A stretch of DNA of 64,000 nucleotides, taken from Frigidibacter mobilis. Lineage in GTDB: Bacteria; Pseudomonadota; Alphaproteobacteria; Rhodobacterales; Rhodobacteraceae. The notes below the pieces were generated by a model that saw nothing but the letters and a program-made list of their open reading frames with translations, ran no database searches and was not told the origin of the DNA. The stretch is taken from NCBI RefSeq assembly GCF_001620265.1, contig NZ_CP012661.1:3764501-3828500 (forward strand), in the 5' to 3' direction. The position numbers and the translations under genes are program-made. Each line of letters opens with the position of its first letter. Positions within the stretch are counted from its first letter, which is position 1. This document shows positions 8,371 to 16,293 of this stretch, piece after piece.

Positions 8371-9681
8371 ATGCTGACCGCCTCGCTGATGTTCCCGGCG
8401 CTGTTCGCGCTGATCCTGCTCGGGCTGCCGATTGCCTTCTCGCTGACTATCGTTTCGGTGGGGGCAGGGCTCGTTGCCTTCGGGACCGCCGGCTTCAACC
8501 AGCTTTACGGCTCGTTCTACTCTGCCGTCACCAATTTCATCCTGTCGGCAATCCCGATGTTCATCCTGATGGGCGCGCTGCTGGAGCGTTCTGGCGTGGC
8601 GGAGCGGCTGTTCCGGGTGATGAGCCTGTGGCTGGGCAAACTGCCGGGTGGCATCGCGCTGGCCACCATCGCTATGGGCGGTGTCTTTGCCGCCGCGGCC
8701 GGCGTCGTCGGCGCGGTCGAGGTGATGATCGGCATGATGGCAATCCCGGCGATGCAGCGGCTTGGCTATGACAACAAGTTGATTGCCGGCACGATCTGCG
8801 CGGGCGGCTCGCTGGGAACGATGATTCCGCCCTCGGTCATTGCCGTGATGTATGCCTCGCTGGCACAGGTGTCGGTCGGCAAGCTGCTGGCGGGGATGAT
8901 CCTGCCGGGGCTGCTGATGGTCGGGCTGTTCCTGGCCTATATCGTCATTCAGGGAATGGTCAGGCCGGTGCCGGTGCCCCGGGGGCCGGTCGAGGATGAC
9001 GTGCCGCTGCGCGAAAAACTGTGGCTGACGGTCACGACGCTGCTGCCGGTCTTCGCCTTGATCCTTGCCGTGCTTGGCTCGATCCTTGGCGGTATCGCCT
9101 CGCCGACCGAAGCGGCGGCCGTCGGGGCCGCCGGGGCGCTGCTGCTGTGCATCGGCTATGGCCGCTTCAGCATCAGGGTGCTGAAGGAGTCGCTGTCGAT
9201 CACAGTACGGATCTCGGCAATGATCCTGCTGATCGTCGCGGCCGGAACGATGTTCATGGGCGTCTTCGCCGCCAATGGCGGGGCGACGCTGATCCGCGGC
9301 GGGATCGAGGGCGCGGGCCTGGGAACCACGGGCATGATCGTGTTCTTCCTGCTGATCGTCTTCCTTCTGGGTTTCGTGCTGGACTGGACAGCGAACGTTC
9401 TGATCTGCGTGCCGCTGTTCACGCCCTTCATCCGCTCTGCCGGGATTGATCCGATCTGGTTCGCCACAATGGTCATCATCGTGATCCAGACCAGCTATCT
9501 GACCCCGCCTATGGCCTCGGCGATCTTCTACCTCAAATCCATCGCCCCTAAGGATATGACCTATGGCCAGATGTGCCGCGGGGTGGTGCCCTTCGTCGGC
9601 CTGCAGATCCTGACGCTTGCCATCGTCGCGGCATTTCCGGTGCTGGTGACATGGTTGCCGGGCCACATTGTCGGGTTCTGA
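8371..9681 (+). CDS. TRAP transporter large permease (DctM family)
   Basis: A 436-residue inner-membrane protein with about twelve hydrophobic helices, the DctM carrier subunit. Characteristic segments are AIPMFILMGALLERSG near the start, the GTMIPPSV loop, and WTANVLICVPLFTPF toward the end. The start at 8371 follows the dctQ stop by one base; a longer in-frame reading from 8302 would overlap dctQ and lacks family similarity. It completes the P-Q-M set of the putative hydroxyproline transporter. Confidence 0.92.
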   Translation: MLTASLMFPALFALILLGLPIAFSLTIVSVGAGLVAFGTAGFNQLYGSFYSAVTNFILSAIPMFILMGALLERSGVAERLFRVMSLWLGKLPGGIALATIAMGGVFAAAAGVVGAVEVMIGMMAIPAMQRLGYDNKLIAGTICAGGSLGTMIPPSVIAVMYASLAQVSVGKLLAGMILPGLLMVGLFLAYIVIQGMVRPVPVPRGPVEDDVPLREKLWLTVTTLLPVFALILAVLGSILGGIASPTEAAAVGAAGALLLCIGYGRFSIRVLKESLSITVRISAMILLIVAAGTMFMGVFAANGGATLIRGGIEGAGLGTTGMIVFFLLIVFLLGFVLDWTANVLICVPLFTPFIRSAGIDPIWFATMVIIVIQTSYLTPPMASAIFYLKSIAPKDMTYGQMCRGVVPFVGLQILTLAIVAAFPVLVTWLPGHIVGF

Positions 9682-9761
9682 AGCCTTGCGCGGGCCGCGG
9701 CCAACCAGGCCCGGCTCGCGCGAGAGTTGTTGAACCGCCAGCATCGCTGTCATATTCGTTT

Positions 9762-9769
9762 TGTCGACA
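9762..9769. promoter_or_regulatory. TGTCGACA operator at the GntR gene
   Basis: The palindrome TGTCGACA sits 14 bases before the GntR start, directly upstream of its AGGAAGG ribosome site, consistent with autorepression. The same 8-mer occurs before the TRAP operon (6724) and before the deaminase gene (10554). Confidence 0.6.
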
Positions 9770-9783
9770 GGAAGGTGCCCGAA

Positions 9784-10500
9784 ATGACCAAACAGCCCAC
9801 AGCGACAGCCCCCGCCCCGGCACCCGAACGCAAACGCGGCGAAGGCGTGAAACTTGTCTACGAGATCCTGCGCGACGATATCCTTGATCTTGTCATGCCC
9901 CCGGGCAGTCCCATCGACGAAATCCAGCTTGCCGATCGCCTGTCGATGTCTCGCACCCCGATCCGCGAAGCGCTGGTGCGGCTCGCCGGTGAAGGGCTGG
10001 TCACGACGCTGCCGAACCGCTCCACCGTGGTGGCGAATATCGACTTTCTGAACCTGCACACCTTCTTTGATGCCCTGTCGCTGATGTACCGGGTCACGAC
10101 CCGCCTTGCCGCCGAATACCGCACCGAGGAAGACCTGCAGATCATCCGCGGCCTGCAGGGCGGTTTTGCCAAGGCCGTCGAGGACCGGGACGCATTGGCG
10201 ATGATCGCCACCAACCGCGCCTTCCACGCCGCCATCGCCGAGGCGGGGCGGAACCCCTACTATACCGCGCTGTTCTGCCGGCTGCTGGACGAAGGGCGAC
10301 GGATCCTGAGGCTCTATTACAAGTCCTTCGACGACCGGCTTCCGGAGCAATATGTGACCGAGCACGACCAGATGATCGCCGCGATAGAGGCCCGCGACAT
10401 CGCGGCGGCCGACAGGCTGGCCAGCCAGCATGCCGATCAGATTGTCAAGCAGATCCAGCAGATGATCGCCCGGGACCGACGCCGACCGCTCGAGCTGTAG
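9784..10500 (+). CDS. GntR/FCD-family regulator of the hydroxyproline module
   Basis: A 238-residue FCD-type GntR regulator. The winged helix covers roughly residues 20-90 (IQLADRLSMSRTPIREALVRLAGEG as the recognition region, split by turn) and the FCD helical domain follows with the ligand-site residues in NRAFH and the late SQHADQ. The start is the ATG at 9784 with AGGAAGG upstream; an alternative TTG at 9727 would place the operator palindrome inside the coding region and is less likely. It lies between the TRAP genes and the deaminase and probably represses both through the TGTCGACA sites. Confidence 0.9.
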   Translation: MTKQPTATAPAPAPERKRGEGVKLVYEILRDDILDLVMPPGSPIDEIQLADRLSMSRTPIREALVRLAGEGLVTTLPNRSTVVANIDFLNLHTFFDALSLMYRVTTRLAAEYRTEEDLQIIRGLQGGFAKAVEDRDALAMIATNRAFHAAIAEAGRNPYYTALFCRLLDEGRRILRLYYKSFDDRLPEQYVTEHDQMIAAIEARDIAAADRLASQHADQIVKQIQQMIARDRRRPLEL

Positions 10501-10553
10501 GCAGGGGCGCTCTCAGCAGGCCTGAGCCTTCCCTCCTCCCCTTGTCGGATTTG

Positions 10554-10561
10554 TGTCGACA
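10554..10561. promoter_or_regulatory. TGTCGACA operator before deaminase gene
   Basis: Third copy of TGTCGACA in this module, in the gap between the GntR gene and the DapA-family deaminase. An AT-rich dyad (AATAAAATA ... TATTTATT) follows immediately, resembling the arrangement in front of the TRAP operon, and likely contains the promoter. Confidence 0.6.
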
Positions 10562-10641
10562 AATAAAATACAAATGATATTTATTAGCCGATCAACAAGA
10601 TTCGGCATCAGGCCGACCCATGCCAGCCCAGGAGGCCCTCA

Positions 10642-11592
10642 ATGAACTCCCAGATCTTCTCCGGTTGCGTGCCGGCCCTGATGACGCCCTGCAAGGAGGA
10701 TCGCACCCCCGATTTCGACGCATTGGTGCGCAAGGCCAAGGAACTGATCGCCACAGGCATGTCGGCCGTGGTCTATTGCGGCTCGATGGGCGACTGGCCG
10801 CTAATCTCGGATGAAGAGCGGATGGAGGGGGTCGAACGCCTCGTGAAGGCTGGCGTGCCAGTCATCGTCGGTACCGGCGCGGTGAACACCGCCAAGGCCG
10901 TTGCCCATGCCGCGCACGCGGCCAAGGTCGGCGCCCAGGGGCTGATGGTAATCCCGCGCGTGCTGTCGCGTGGCCCCTCGATCACCGCGCAGCGCCAGCA
11001 CTTCAAGGCAATCCTCGCCGCGGCACCCGATCTGCCGGCAGTGATCTACAACAGCCCCTATTACGGCTTTGCCACCCGCGCCGACCTGTTCTTTGCGCTG
11101 CGCGCCGAGCATCCGAACCTTGTCGGCTTCAAAGAGTTCGGTGGCAAGGAGGACATGCGCTATGCGGCCGAGTTCATCACCAGCCGCGACGAGGCGGTCA
11201 CGCTGATGGTCGGCGTCGATACCGGCGTGTTCCACGGCTTCGTCAACTGCGGCGCCACGGGCGCGATCACCGGCATTGGCTGCGTGCTGCCCAAGGAAGT
11301 TCTGCACCTCGTCGCATTGTCGAAGGCTGCGGCCAGGGGCGATGTCACCGCCCGCACCCGCGCGTTGGAACTGGAGGCCGCGCTTGGCGTGCTCTCCTCC
11401 TTCGACGAAGGCCCGGATCTGGTACTCTACTTCAAGCACATGATGGTGCTGAAGGGGAACGCGGAATACACACTGCACTTCAACGAGACCGATGCTCTGA
11501 CCGACAGCCAGCGCGGCTATGTCGAGGCACAGCTGGCACTCTTCGACAGCTGGTATGCCGGCTGGTCAGAACAGCATGGCGCAACCGCCTGA
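10642..11592 (+). CDS. DapA-family deaminase, likely pyrroline-4-hydroxy-2-carboxylate deaminase
   Basis: A 316-residue TIM-barrel enzyme of the DapA/NAL class I aldolase family. The Schiff-base lysine is K164 (GFKEFGG) and the catalytic tyrosine Y136 (VIYNSPYYG). In bacterial trans-4-hydroxy-L-proline degradation a DapA homologue of this size (HypD/LhpC) deaminates 1-pyrroline-4-hydroxy-2-carboxylate to alpha-ketoglutarate semialdehyde. The epimerase and TRAP genes nearby support this role over lysine biosynthesis. A GGAGG site precedes the ATG. The D-hydroxyproline dehydrogenase and the semialdehyde dehydrogenase that would complete the pathway are not in the window. Confidence 0.8.
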   Translation: MNSQIFSGCVPALMTPCKEDRTPDFDALVRKAKELIATGMSAVVYCGSMGDWPLISDEERMEGVERLVKAGVPVIVGTGAVNTAKAVAHAAHAAKVGAQGLMVIPRVLSRGPSITAQRQHFKAILAAAPDLPAVIYNSPYYGFATRADLFFALRAEHPNLVGFKEFGGKEDMRYAAEFITSRDEAVTLMVGVDTGVFHGFVNCGATGAITGIGCVLPKEVLHLVALSKAAARGDVTARTRALELEAALGVLSSFDEGPDLVLYFKHMMVLKGNAEYTLHFNETDALTDSQRGYVEAQLALFDSWYAGWSEQHGATA

Positions 11593-11867
11593 CGGGCCCC
11601 ACCCAGCATGGTCCCAGCCCCGTCGCCCGGCGCTATCCGCGGGCGTCGGGGCTGAACAGCCCGTCGTGATGACAGGCCGAGCCCAGGGCCCGATGACATG
11701 TCGATCACACATCAACCCGAAGCGCAGAGCACGCCCCGCGCAACCCGCAGGCATCCTTGGACAAGCCCCGCGTCAGGGCATCAGCTGCCCTGTCGCCGGA
11801 AAATCACGACGCTGGAAACCGAAGCTCACCTCGCGCTGCTCCCGGGCCCGGAACTGCGCAGGTGTTC

Positions 11868-12197
11868 CGCACGACTGGCTATCCAAAGACGATCCGCGTC
11901 GATCAAGGCACCGAGTTCGTCTCGCGCGACATGGACCTTTGGGCGTATCAGCGCGGCGTTGTTCTCGACTTTTCACGCCCGGGCAAGCCGACCGACAACG
12001 CCTTCATCGAAGCGTTCAATGGCAGGTTCCGGGCCGAATGCCTGAACCAGCACTGGTTCCTGACGCTTGCGGATGCAGCGGAAAAGTTGGAGGCTTGGCG
12101 TAGATACTACAACGAGGAACGGCCACACGGCGCGATCGGCAACAAGGTTCCGATCATGCTGACGAAATCAGGGGGCGCCACCAGCCCGCCACCCTGA
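11868..12197 (+). pseudogene. IS3-family transposase OrfB remnant (C-terminal part)
   Basis: About 110 residues matching the C-terminal integrase core of IS3-family (IS407-like group) transposases: TGYPKTIRVDQGTEF, FSRPGKPTDNAFIEAFN with the last catalytic Glu region, YNEERPHGAIG. The first catalytic Asp and OrfA are absent. The in-frame sequence upstream (11757-11867) does not resemble the family, so the element is 5'-truncated around 11868. Not functional. Confidence 0.85.
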
Positions 12198-12249
12198 GCG
12201 GAAGCCGGAAAATCTGCCTTCAAACGGTCCAAGGTTGGGGGGCGGATCA
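11868..12249 (+). mobile_element. Truncated IS3-family insertion sequence
   Basis: The transposase remnant is followed by about 50 bases ending in TTGGGGGGCGGATCA (12235-12249). That would read TGATCCGCCCCCC from outside, like an IS3-family terminal repeat starting with TGA. No left end or matching repeat is found; the 275 bp before it (11593-11867) hold nothing I can identify. The remnant separates the hydroxyproline module from the phosphonate genes. Confidence 0.6.
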
Positions 12250-12478
12250 ATGACCACCGGGCTCCGGTTGCGGCTGGATGAAAGACCAGTGGCAGGTCAG
12301 CGCAGATGCGGATGGCATCAGTCATCGGAAGATCCTTAGGCGGCGCGCGAGGCCGCAAGTTGCGGCGCGACAGTCGGGCGGGACCCCAGCATCGCGCCGT
12401 TTCGCCGACAGCGGCGCGTGAAACGGTTGGGGCTTTCAGCCTTCCATTTCGAGCCATGCACAAAACATGGAGAGTCAT

Positions 12479-13282
12479 TCAGATGAGCGCGCCTCGGACC
12501 TTCGCAGAAACCCATTCCGAGAGTATGACAGTCGCCAGGATCACCAGCAGGATCATCGTCACCTGCGGCCAGGCCAACGTGTTCAGCGAGCTCTGAAGCT
12601 TCAGCCCCAGCCCGCCGGCGCCGACCAGGCCCAGGATCGCGCTTTCGCGGATGTTGATGTCCCAGCGGAACACGGTGATGCCCCAGAACGCCGGCAGGAT
12701 CTGCGGCACGATGGCATAGTGCAGTATCTGTGCCTGGCTGGCGCCGGTGGCGGTGATCGCCTCGACCTGCCGGATGTCGGTTTCCTCGATGGCCTCGTAG
12801 AGCAGCTTGCCGATGAACCCGATCGAGCGCAAGCCGATGGCGATGATCCCCGCCAGCAGGCCCGGGCCGAGGATGGCGACCAGCAGCAGCGCCCAGATCA
12901 GCGAGTTGATCGAGCGCGAGGCGACGATGACGAACAGCGCCGCGGGGCGCAGCAACAGCGGGAAGGGCGAGGTGTTGCGCGCCGCCATGAAAGCCACGGG
13001 CACGGCCAGGATTACCCCCAGCAGCGTGCCAAGCGTCGCCATGTTGAGCGTGTCCCACAGCGGCACCATCAGCTCGCCCAGATAGGACCAGCGCGGCGGC
13101 CACATCCGCCCGCCGATATCGGCGGCCTGCCTGGGCGCGTCCTGCACAAACATCCAGATCGTGTTCTCGTTCATTACCTGCCAGCACCAGACGAACAGCG
13201 CGACAAGGCACAGCCATCCGAACCAGAGCGCCAGCCGCGTCCTGGGGCTGCGGAACTGCCAGCTTGCGGGGAAATCGCTCAT
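12479..13282 (-). CDS. phnE: Phosphonate ABC transporter permease PhnE (second copy)
   Basis: A 267-residue inner-membrane permease of the PhnE family with about six hydrophobic helices. The EAA-like cytoplasmic loop is seen as EAITATGASQAQILHYAIVP, followed by FRWDINIRESAILGLVGAGG, which is diagnostic of PhnE. It is the last gene of a phnD-phnC-phnE-phnE order and overlaps the preceding permease by ATGA. The two permeases probably form a heterodimer in one phosphonate importer. The 230 bp between its stop and the IS remnant hold no recognisable gene. Confidence 0.93.
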   Translation of the reverse strand: MSDFPASWQFRSPRTRLALWFGWLCLVALFVWCWQVMNENTIWMFVQDAPRQAADIGGRMWPPRWSYLGELMVPLWDTLNMATLGTLLGVILAVPVAFMAARNTSPFPLLLRPAALFVIVASRSINSLIWALLLVAILGPGLLAGIIAIGLRSIGFIGKLLYEAIEETDIRQVEAITATGASQAQILHYAIVPQILPAFWGITVFRWDINIRESAILGLVGAGGLGLKLQSSLNTLAWPQVTMILLVILATVILSEWVSAKVRGALI

Positions 13283-14076
13283 TGCAGAAATTTCCTCAGA
13301 TAGCTGGAGCTGTATTCGGCCACCATCACCAGCGCGATGATTATCAGCAGGATCGCCCCCGCGCTGTCATACTCATAGCGGTCGATGGCGGTGTTCAGCG
13401 TGGCGCCGATGCCGCCGGCGCCGACGATGCCGATCACCGCGCTTTCGCGGAAGTTGATGTCGAGCCGGTAGAGCGACAGGCCGATCAGCCGCGGCATCAC
13501 CTGGGGCTGGATCGCGTAGTTTATCAGCTGCCCCCAGGAGGCGCCGGTGGCGCGGATCGCCTCGGCCTGCGCCTCGTCGATATCCTCGATATCCTCGGCC
13601 AGCAGTTTCGAGATGAAACCGATGGTGGCAAAGGACAGGGTCAGGAAGCCGGCAAAGGGGCCAAAGCCGAACATCGCCACGAAGAAGATGGCGACGATGA
13701 TCTCCTGCAACGCGCGGCTGATGGCGATGATGCTGCGGCAGATCGCATATATCCAGGCCGGGGCGACATTGCGCGCTGCCCCGATGCCGATGGGGATGGA
13801 GATGGCGACGCCAACGACAGTCGAGGTCAGCGTCATCGTCAGGCTTTCGATCAGCCCCTGGCTGATATCGCGCCAGCGGCTGCTGAAATCGGGCGACAGG
13901 AACCCCCAGATGAAGCGCAGTCCGCGTTCGCCGCCCTCGGCGATGCGGGTCCAGTTCACGTCGAGCGTGCCGAGCGCGAAGACCAGATAGGCGAGCGCGG
14001 CGAGTTGCAGCCCGATGCGCCAGCCGCGATGGGTGAAGATCTGCGGCGGACGCCGCCATGTGGTCGGGTAGGTCAT
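13279..14076 (-). CDS. phnE: Phosphonate ABC transporter permease PhnE (first copy)
   Basis: A 265-residue inner-membrane permease homologous to the neighbouring phnE. It has the [20 protein letters not shown] loop and [20 protein letters not shown] signature, with about six membrane helices and a charged N-terminus. It overlaps phnC upstream and the second phnE downstream by ATGA on each side, indicating translational coupling. Paired PhnE proteins are common in alphaproteobacterial phosphonate transporters. Confidence 0.93.
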   Translation of the reverse strand: MTYPTTWRRPPQIFTHRGWRIGLQLAALAYLVFALGTLDVNWTRIAEGGERGLRFIWGFLSPDFSSRWRDISQGLIESLTMTLTSTVVGVAISIPIGIGAARNVAPAWIYAICRSIIAISRALQEIIVAIFFVAMFGFGPFAGFLTLSFATIGFISKLLAEDIEDIDEAQAEAIRATGASWGQLINYAIQPQVMPRLIGLSLYRLDINFRESAVIGIVGAGGIGATLNTAIDRYEYDSAGAILLIIIALVMVAEYSSSYLRKFLQ

Positions 14077-14894
14077 GCCGGAAGCGCCGACAGCCGGCGC
14101 AGCGCGTCCGCCTCGGCCTCCTGGTCGTCCTCATGGTCCTTGCGCATCGCCGTCCAGTCCTCGGACCCGTAGATCTCGGTCAGGGCGCTTTCGGTCAGTT
14201 GGGCGGGGGTGCCGTCGAACACCACCCGGCCCGCGCGCAGCCCGATGATGCGCTGCATGAACTGCTGGGCCAGCGGCACGTCATGGATGTTGACGATGGC
14301 GGGCAGGCCGGATTCGGTGCAGATCTCGACCAGAAGCCGCATGATCTGCCGGCTGGTCTTCGGATCGAGGCTGGCGGTGGGTTCGTCGACCAGCAGCAGG
14401 TCGGGCTCCTGGGCCAGCGCCCGCGCGATCCCGACCCGCTGGCGCTGGCCGCCCGATAGCGCATCGGCGCGCTTGTCGGCGTGTTCGATGAGTCCGACGC
14501 GGTCCAGCAGGCGATAGGCACGCTGGATGTCGGCGGGTGGGAAGCGGCGGGCGAAGCTGGTCCAGAAGCCCACATAGCCCAGCCGGCCTGAAAGTACGTT
14601 TTCCATCACGCTCAGCCGTTCAACCAGCGCGTATTCCTGAAAGATCATCCCGATCCGGCGCCGCTGTGCCCGCAACTCGCGCAGGCCAAGCCCGGTCAGG
14701 TCGTGCCCGCCCAGGCTGATGCGCCCCGCGGTCGGTTCCACCAGCCGGTTGATACAGCGGATCAACGTCGACTTGCCGGCGCCCGAAGGCCCGATCAGCC
14801 CGACGATCTGGCCCTTTGGGACAGTGAAACTGACGCCGCCCAGGGCGGTGTCGCCGGTCTTGTAGGTCTTGGTCAGATCGTGAAGTTCAAGCAT
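14073..14894 (-). CDS. phnC: Phosphonate ABC transporter ATP-binding protein PhnC
   Basis: A 273-residue ATPase with Walker [10 protein letters not shown] (35-43), signature [15 protein letters not shown], Walker [13 protein letters not shown] and a switch His in NIHDV. The [12 protein letters not shown] segment is typical of PhnC. It energises the two PhnE permeases. It follows phnD after a 66-bp gap that contains a strong stem-loop, and overlaps phnE by ATGA. No phn lyase genes are present here, so phosphonate would have to be processed elsewhere. Confidence 0.94.
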   Translation of the reverse strand: MLELHDLTKTYKTGDTALGGVSFTVPKGQIVGLIGPSGAGKSTLIRCINRLVEPTAGRISLGGHDLTGLGLRELRAQRRRIGMIFQEYALVERLSVMENVLSGRLGYVGFWTSFARRFPPADIQRAYRLLDRVGLIEHADKRADALSGGQRQRVGIARALAQEPDLLLVDEPTASLDPKTSRQIMRLLVEICTESGLPAIVNIHDVPLAQQFMQRIIGLRAGRVVFDGTPAQLTESALTEIYGSEDWTAMRKDHEDDQEAEADALRRLSALPA

Positions 14895-14918
14895 CGCTCA
14901 TCCTGTCTGCCGGACATG

Positions 14919-14944
14919 AAAATGCGGGCATGGGCCCGCATTTT
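14919..14944. terminator. Stem-loop between phnD and phnC (attenuator)
   Basis: AAAATGCGGGC (14919-14929) pairs perfectly with GCCCGCATTTT (14934-14944) across a 4-nt loop, inside the phnD-phnC gap. On the minus strand the stem ends in a U-rich stretch, so it resembles an intrinsic terminator. It probably ends most transcripts after phnD, giving more binding protein than transporter, and would protect the phnD message. Confidence 0.75.
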
Positions 14945-14960
14945 CCTCTGCTGATCGTGC

Positions 14961-15911
14961 TTACTGGCAGGCGTAGGACACGCCCATCGCCGCGTCGATC
15001 TCGCGCACGACGGTCCAGTTGTCCTTGAAGGTGATCGGAATGAACTTCTCTTCGCCCGATTTCGAGAATTCCTTGGCCAGCGACGAGCCCTCCCACGGGA
15101 AGCTGAAGAAACCTTCCTTGATCTTCTCCTGCAACTCCGGCGTCAGGTTGTGCGCCACGCCATAGCCGGTGGTCGGGAAGGTTTCCGACTTGTAGATGCT
15201 GACGATCTGGTCAGTGTTCACCGCGCCGCGGTCGATCATGCGGATCATCACCGAGTTTGCCACCGCGGCAGCATCGTAGTCCTTGTTGGCAACGCCAAGC
15301 ACCGAGTTGTCATGCTTGCCCGAGAAGGCGGCCGTATAGTCGGTGCCCGCTTCCATGCCGTAATTCGCCTTCAGCAGCGCCGACGGAGCCTTGTAGCCCG
15401 AGTTCGAGGTTTCGGACGAGAAGGCCAGCGTGCGGCCCTTGATGTCCTCGATCTTCTCGATCCCCGAGCCGGGATAGGTGATGATTTCCATCTCGTAGCC
15501 ATAGCTGCCGTCGGCGGCGGCCATCATGGCAAAGGGACGGAAACCGGCGCAGGCGATGGCGAGCGGGTTCGACCCGGTGTTGAAGCCCGAGATGTGCAGG
15601 CGTCCGGCGCGCATCGCCTCGATCTGGGCAGCGTTGCTGTCGATCGGGAAGAACTGCACCTTCTTGCCGGTGACGTTTTCCATATGGGTGATGAAGTCGG
15701 CCCAGGCCTCGGCATAGACGGCCGGATCTTCGACCGGGGTATAGGCGAAGATCAGCGTCGCCGGATCGACGAGTTGCGAAGGATCGGTCGGGATATCGGC
15801 AACCATGTCGCCATCGGCGTCGGTGTAGCGCGAGTCGAGAGCGAATTCGGCAACGGCCGGGAAGGCCGCAAGCGAAAGGGCAGTGGCTGCGAGAAGGGCG
15901 CGAATGGTCAT
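14961..15911 (-). CDS. phnD: Phosphonate ABC transporter substrate-binding protein PhnD
   Basis: A 316-residue periplasmic binding protein of the PhnD/SsuA2 type with a clear signal peptide (MTIRALLAATALSLAAFPAVA). Family features include DWADFITHMENVTGKKVQFFP-like sequence near residue 80, the MRAGRLHISGFNTG pocket segment and the SSETSNSGYKAP motif that holds the phosphonate oxyanion. It is the first gene of the operon, behind a tandem Pho box. The ligand may be a phosphonate, phosphite or phosphate ester. Confidence 0.94.
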   Translation of the reverse strand: MTIRALLAATALSLAAFPAVAEFALDSRYTDADGDMVADIPTDPSQLVDPATLIFAYTPVEDPAVYAEAWADFITHMENVTGKKVQFFPIDSNAAQIEAMRAGRLHISGFNTGSNPLAIACAGFRPFAMMAAADGSYGYEMEIITYPGSGIEKIEDIKGRTLAFSSETSNSGYKAPSALLKANYGMEAGTDYTAAFSGKHDNSVLGVANKDYDAAAVANSVMIRMIDRGAVNTDQIVSIYKSETFPTTGYGVAHNLTPELQEKIKEGFFSFPWEGSSLAKEFSKSGEEKFIPITFKDNWTVVREIDAAMGVSYACQ

Positions 15912-15960
15912 CGTGTTCTCCTGTTCCGATAGGGGGTCAGGGCGTCAGTAGGTGAGGCAT

Positions 15961-16000
15961 GTGACACAAGGCCAACAGGAAGGTAACGCAGGGATGACAA
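15961..16000 (-). promoter_or_regulatory. Tandem Pho box upstream of phnD
   Basis: Read on the minus strand, four 7-mers stand at exact 11-bp spacing: TTGTCAT, GCGTTAC, CTGTTGG and GTGTCAC, each separated by four bases. This matches the PhoB recognition layout (CTGTCAT-type repeats every 11 bp) and lies 50-90 bp before the phnD start, as expected for an activator site. It predicts induction of the phn genes by phosphate starvation. The rest of the 382-bp gap to the next gene holds the repeat at 16076-16107 and no gene. Confidence 0.72.
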
Positions 16001-16075
16001 TGCCGGAGAGGCGGCCTTCGCGCCGCCGCCCTGCGCAAGCAAGCTGGCGATCCGGGGGGAGGCCGAGGTGAGCAA

Positions 16076-16107
16076 AAATGTATTTACAAAACTGGAAATG
16101 TAGTTAC
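16076..16107. repeat. Direct repeat AAATGTAKTTAC, possible operator
   Basis: AAATGTATTTAC (16076-16087) and AAATGTAGTTAC (16096-16107) differ by one base and start exactly 20 bp apart, about two helical turns. The first also contains the palindrome TGTATTTACA. It lies between phnD and the ArsP-like permease gene, in an AT-rich patch of a GC-rich region, and looks like a binding site for an unidentified regulator. Confidence 0.5.
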
Positions 16108-16293
16108 TTTTTCCGCATGACACGGACCGGCCCCCGCCCGCGCACTTGCTGCCCTCTGACCTGACGACTGCTATCCATCTTCCCCTGCTGGTGAGGGCAC
16201 GGGGTGCGAGGTGTTCCACCGGGTTGATTTCGCGGTAATGCGCCGGGCCGAATATTCTTGCCTTGAAACAACTGAAAATCCGGAGATACGGTG

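Noticed and set aside
8353..10431. 692-residue open frame on the minus strand
   Set aside because: It is the antisense of dctM and the GntR gene; composition is rich in Arg, His, Asp and Gln without any family motif, as expected for the complement of GC-rich coding sequence.
12107..12478. 123-residue minus-strand open frame over the IS3 remnant end
   Set aside because: Appears to be the reverse-strand reading of an IS end; no domain and no ribosome site.
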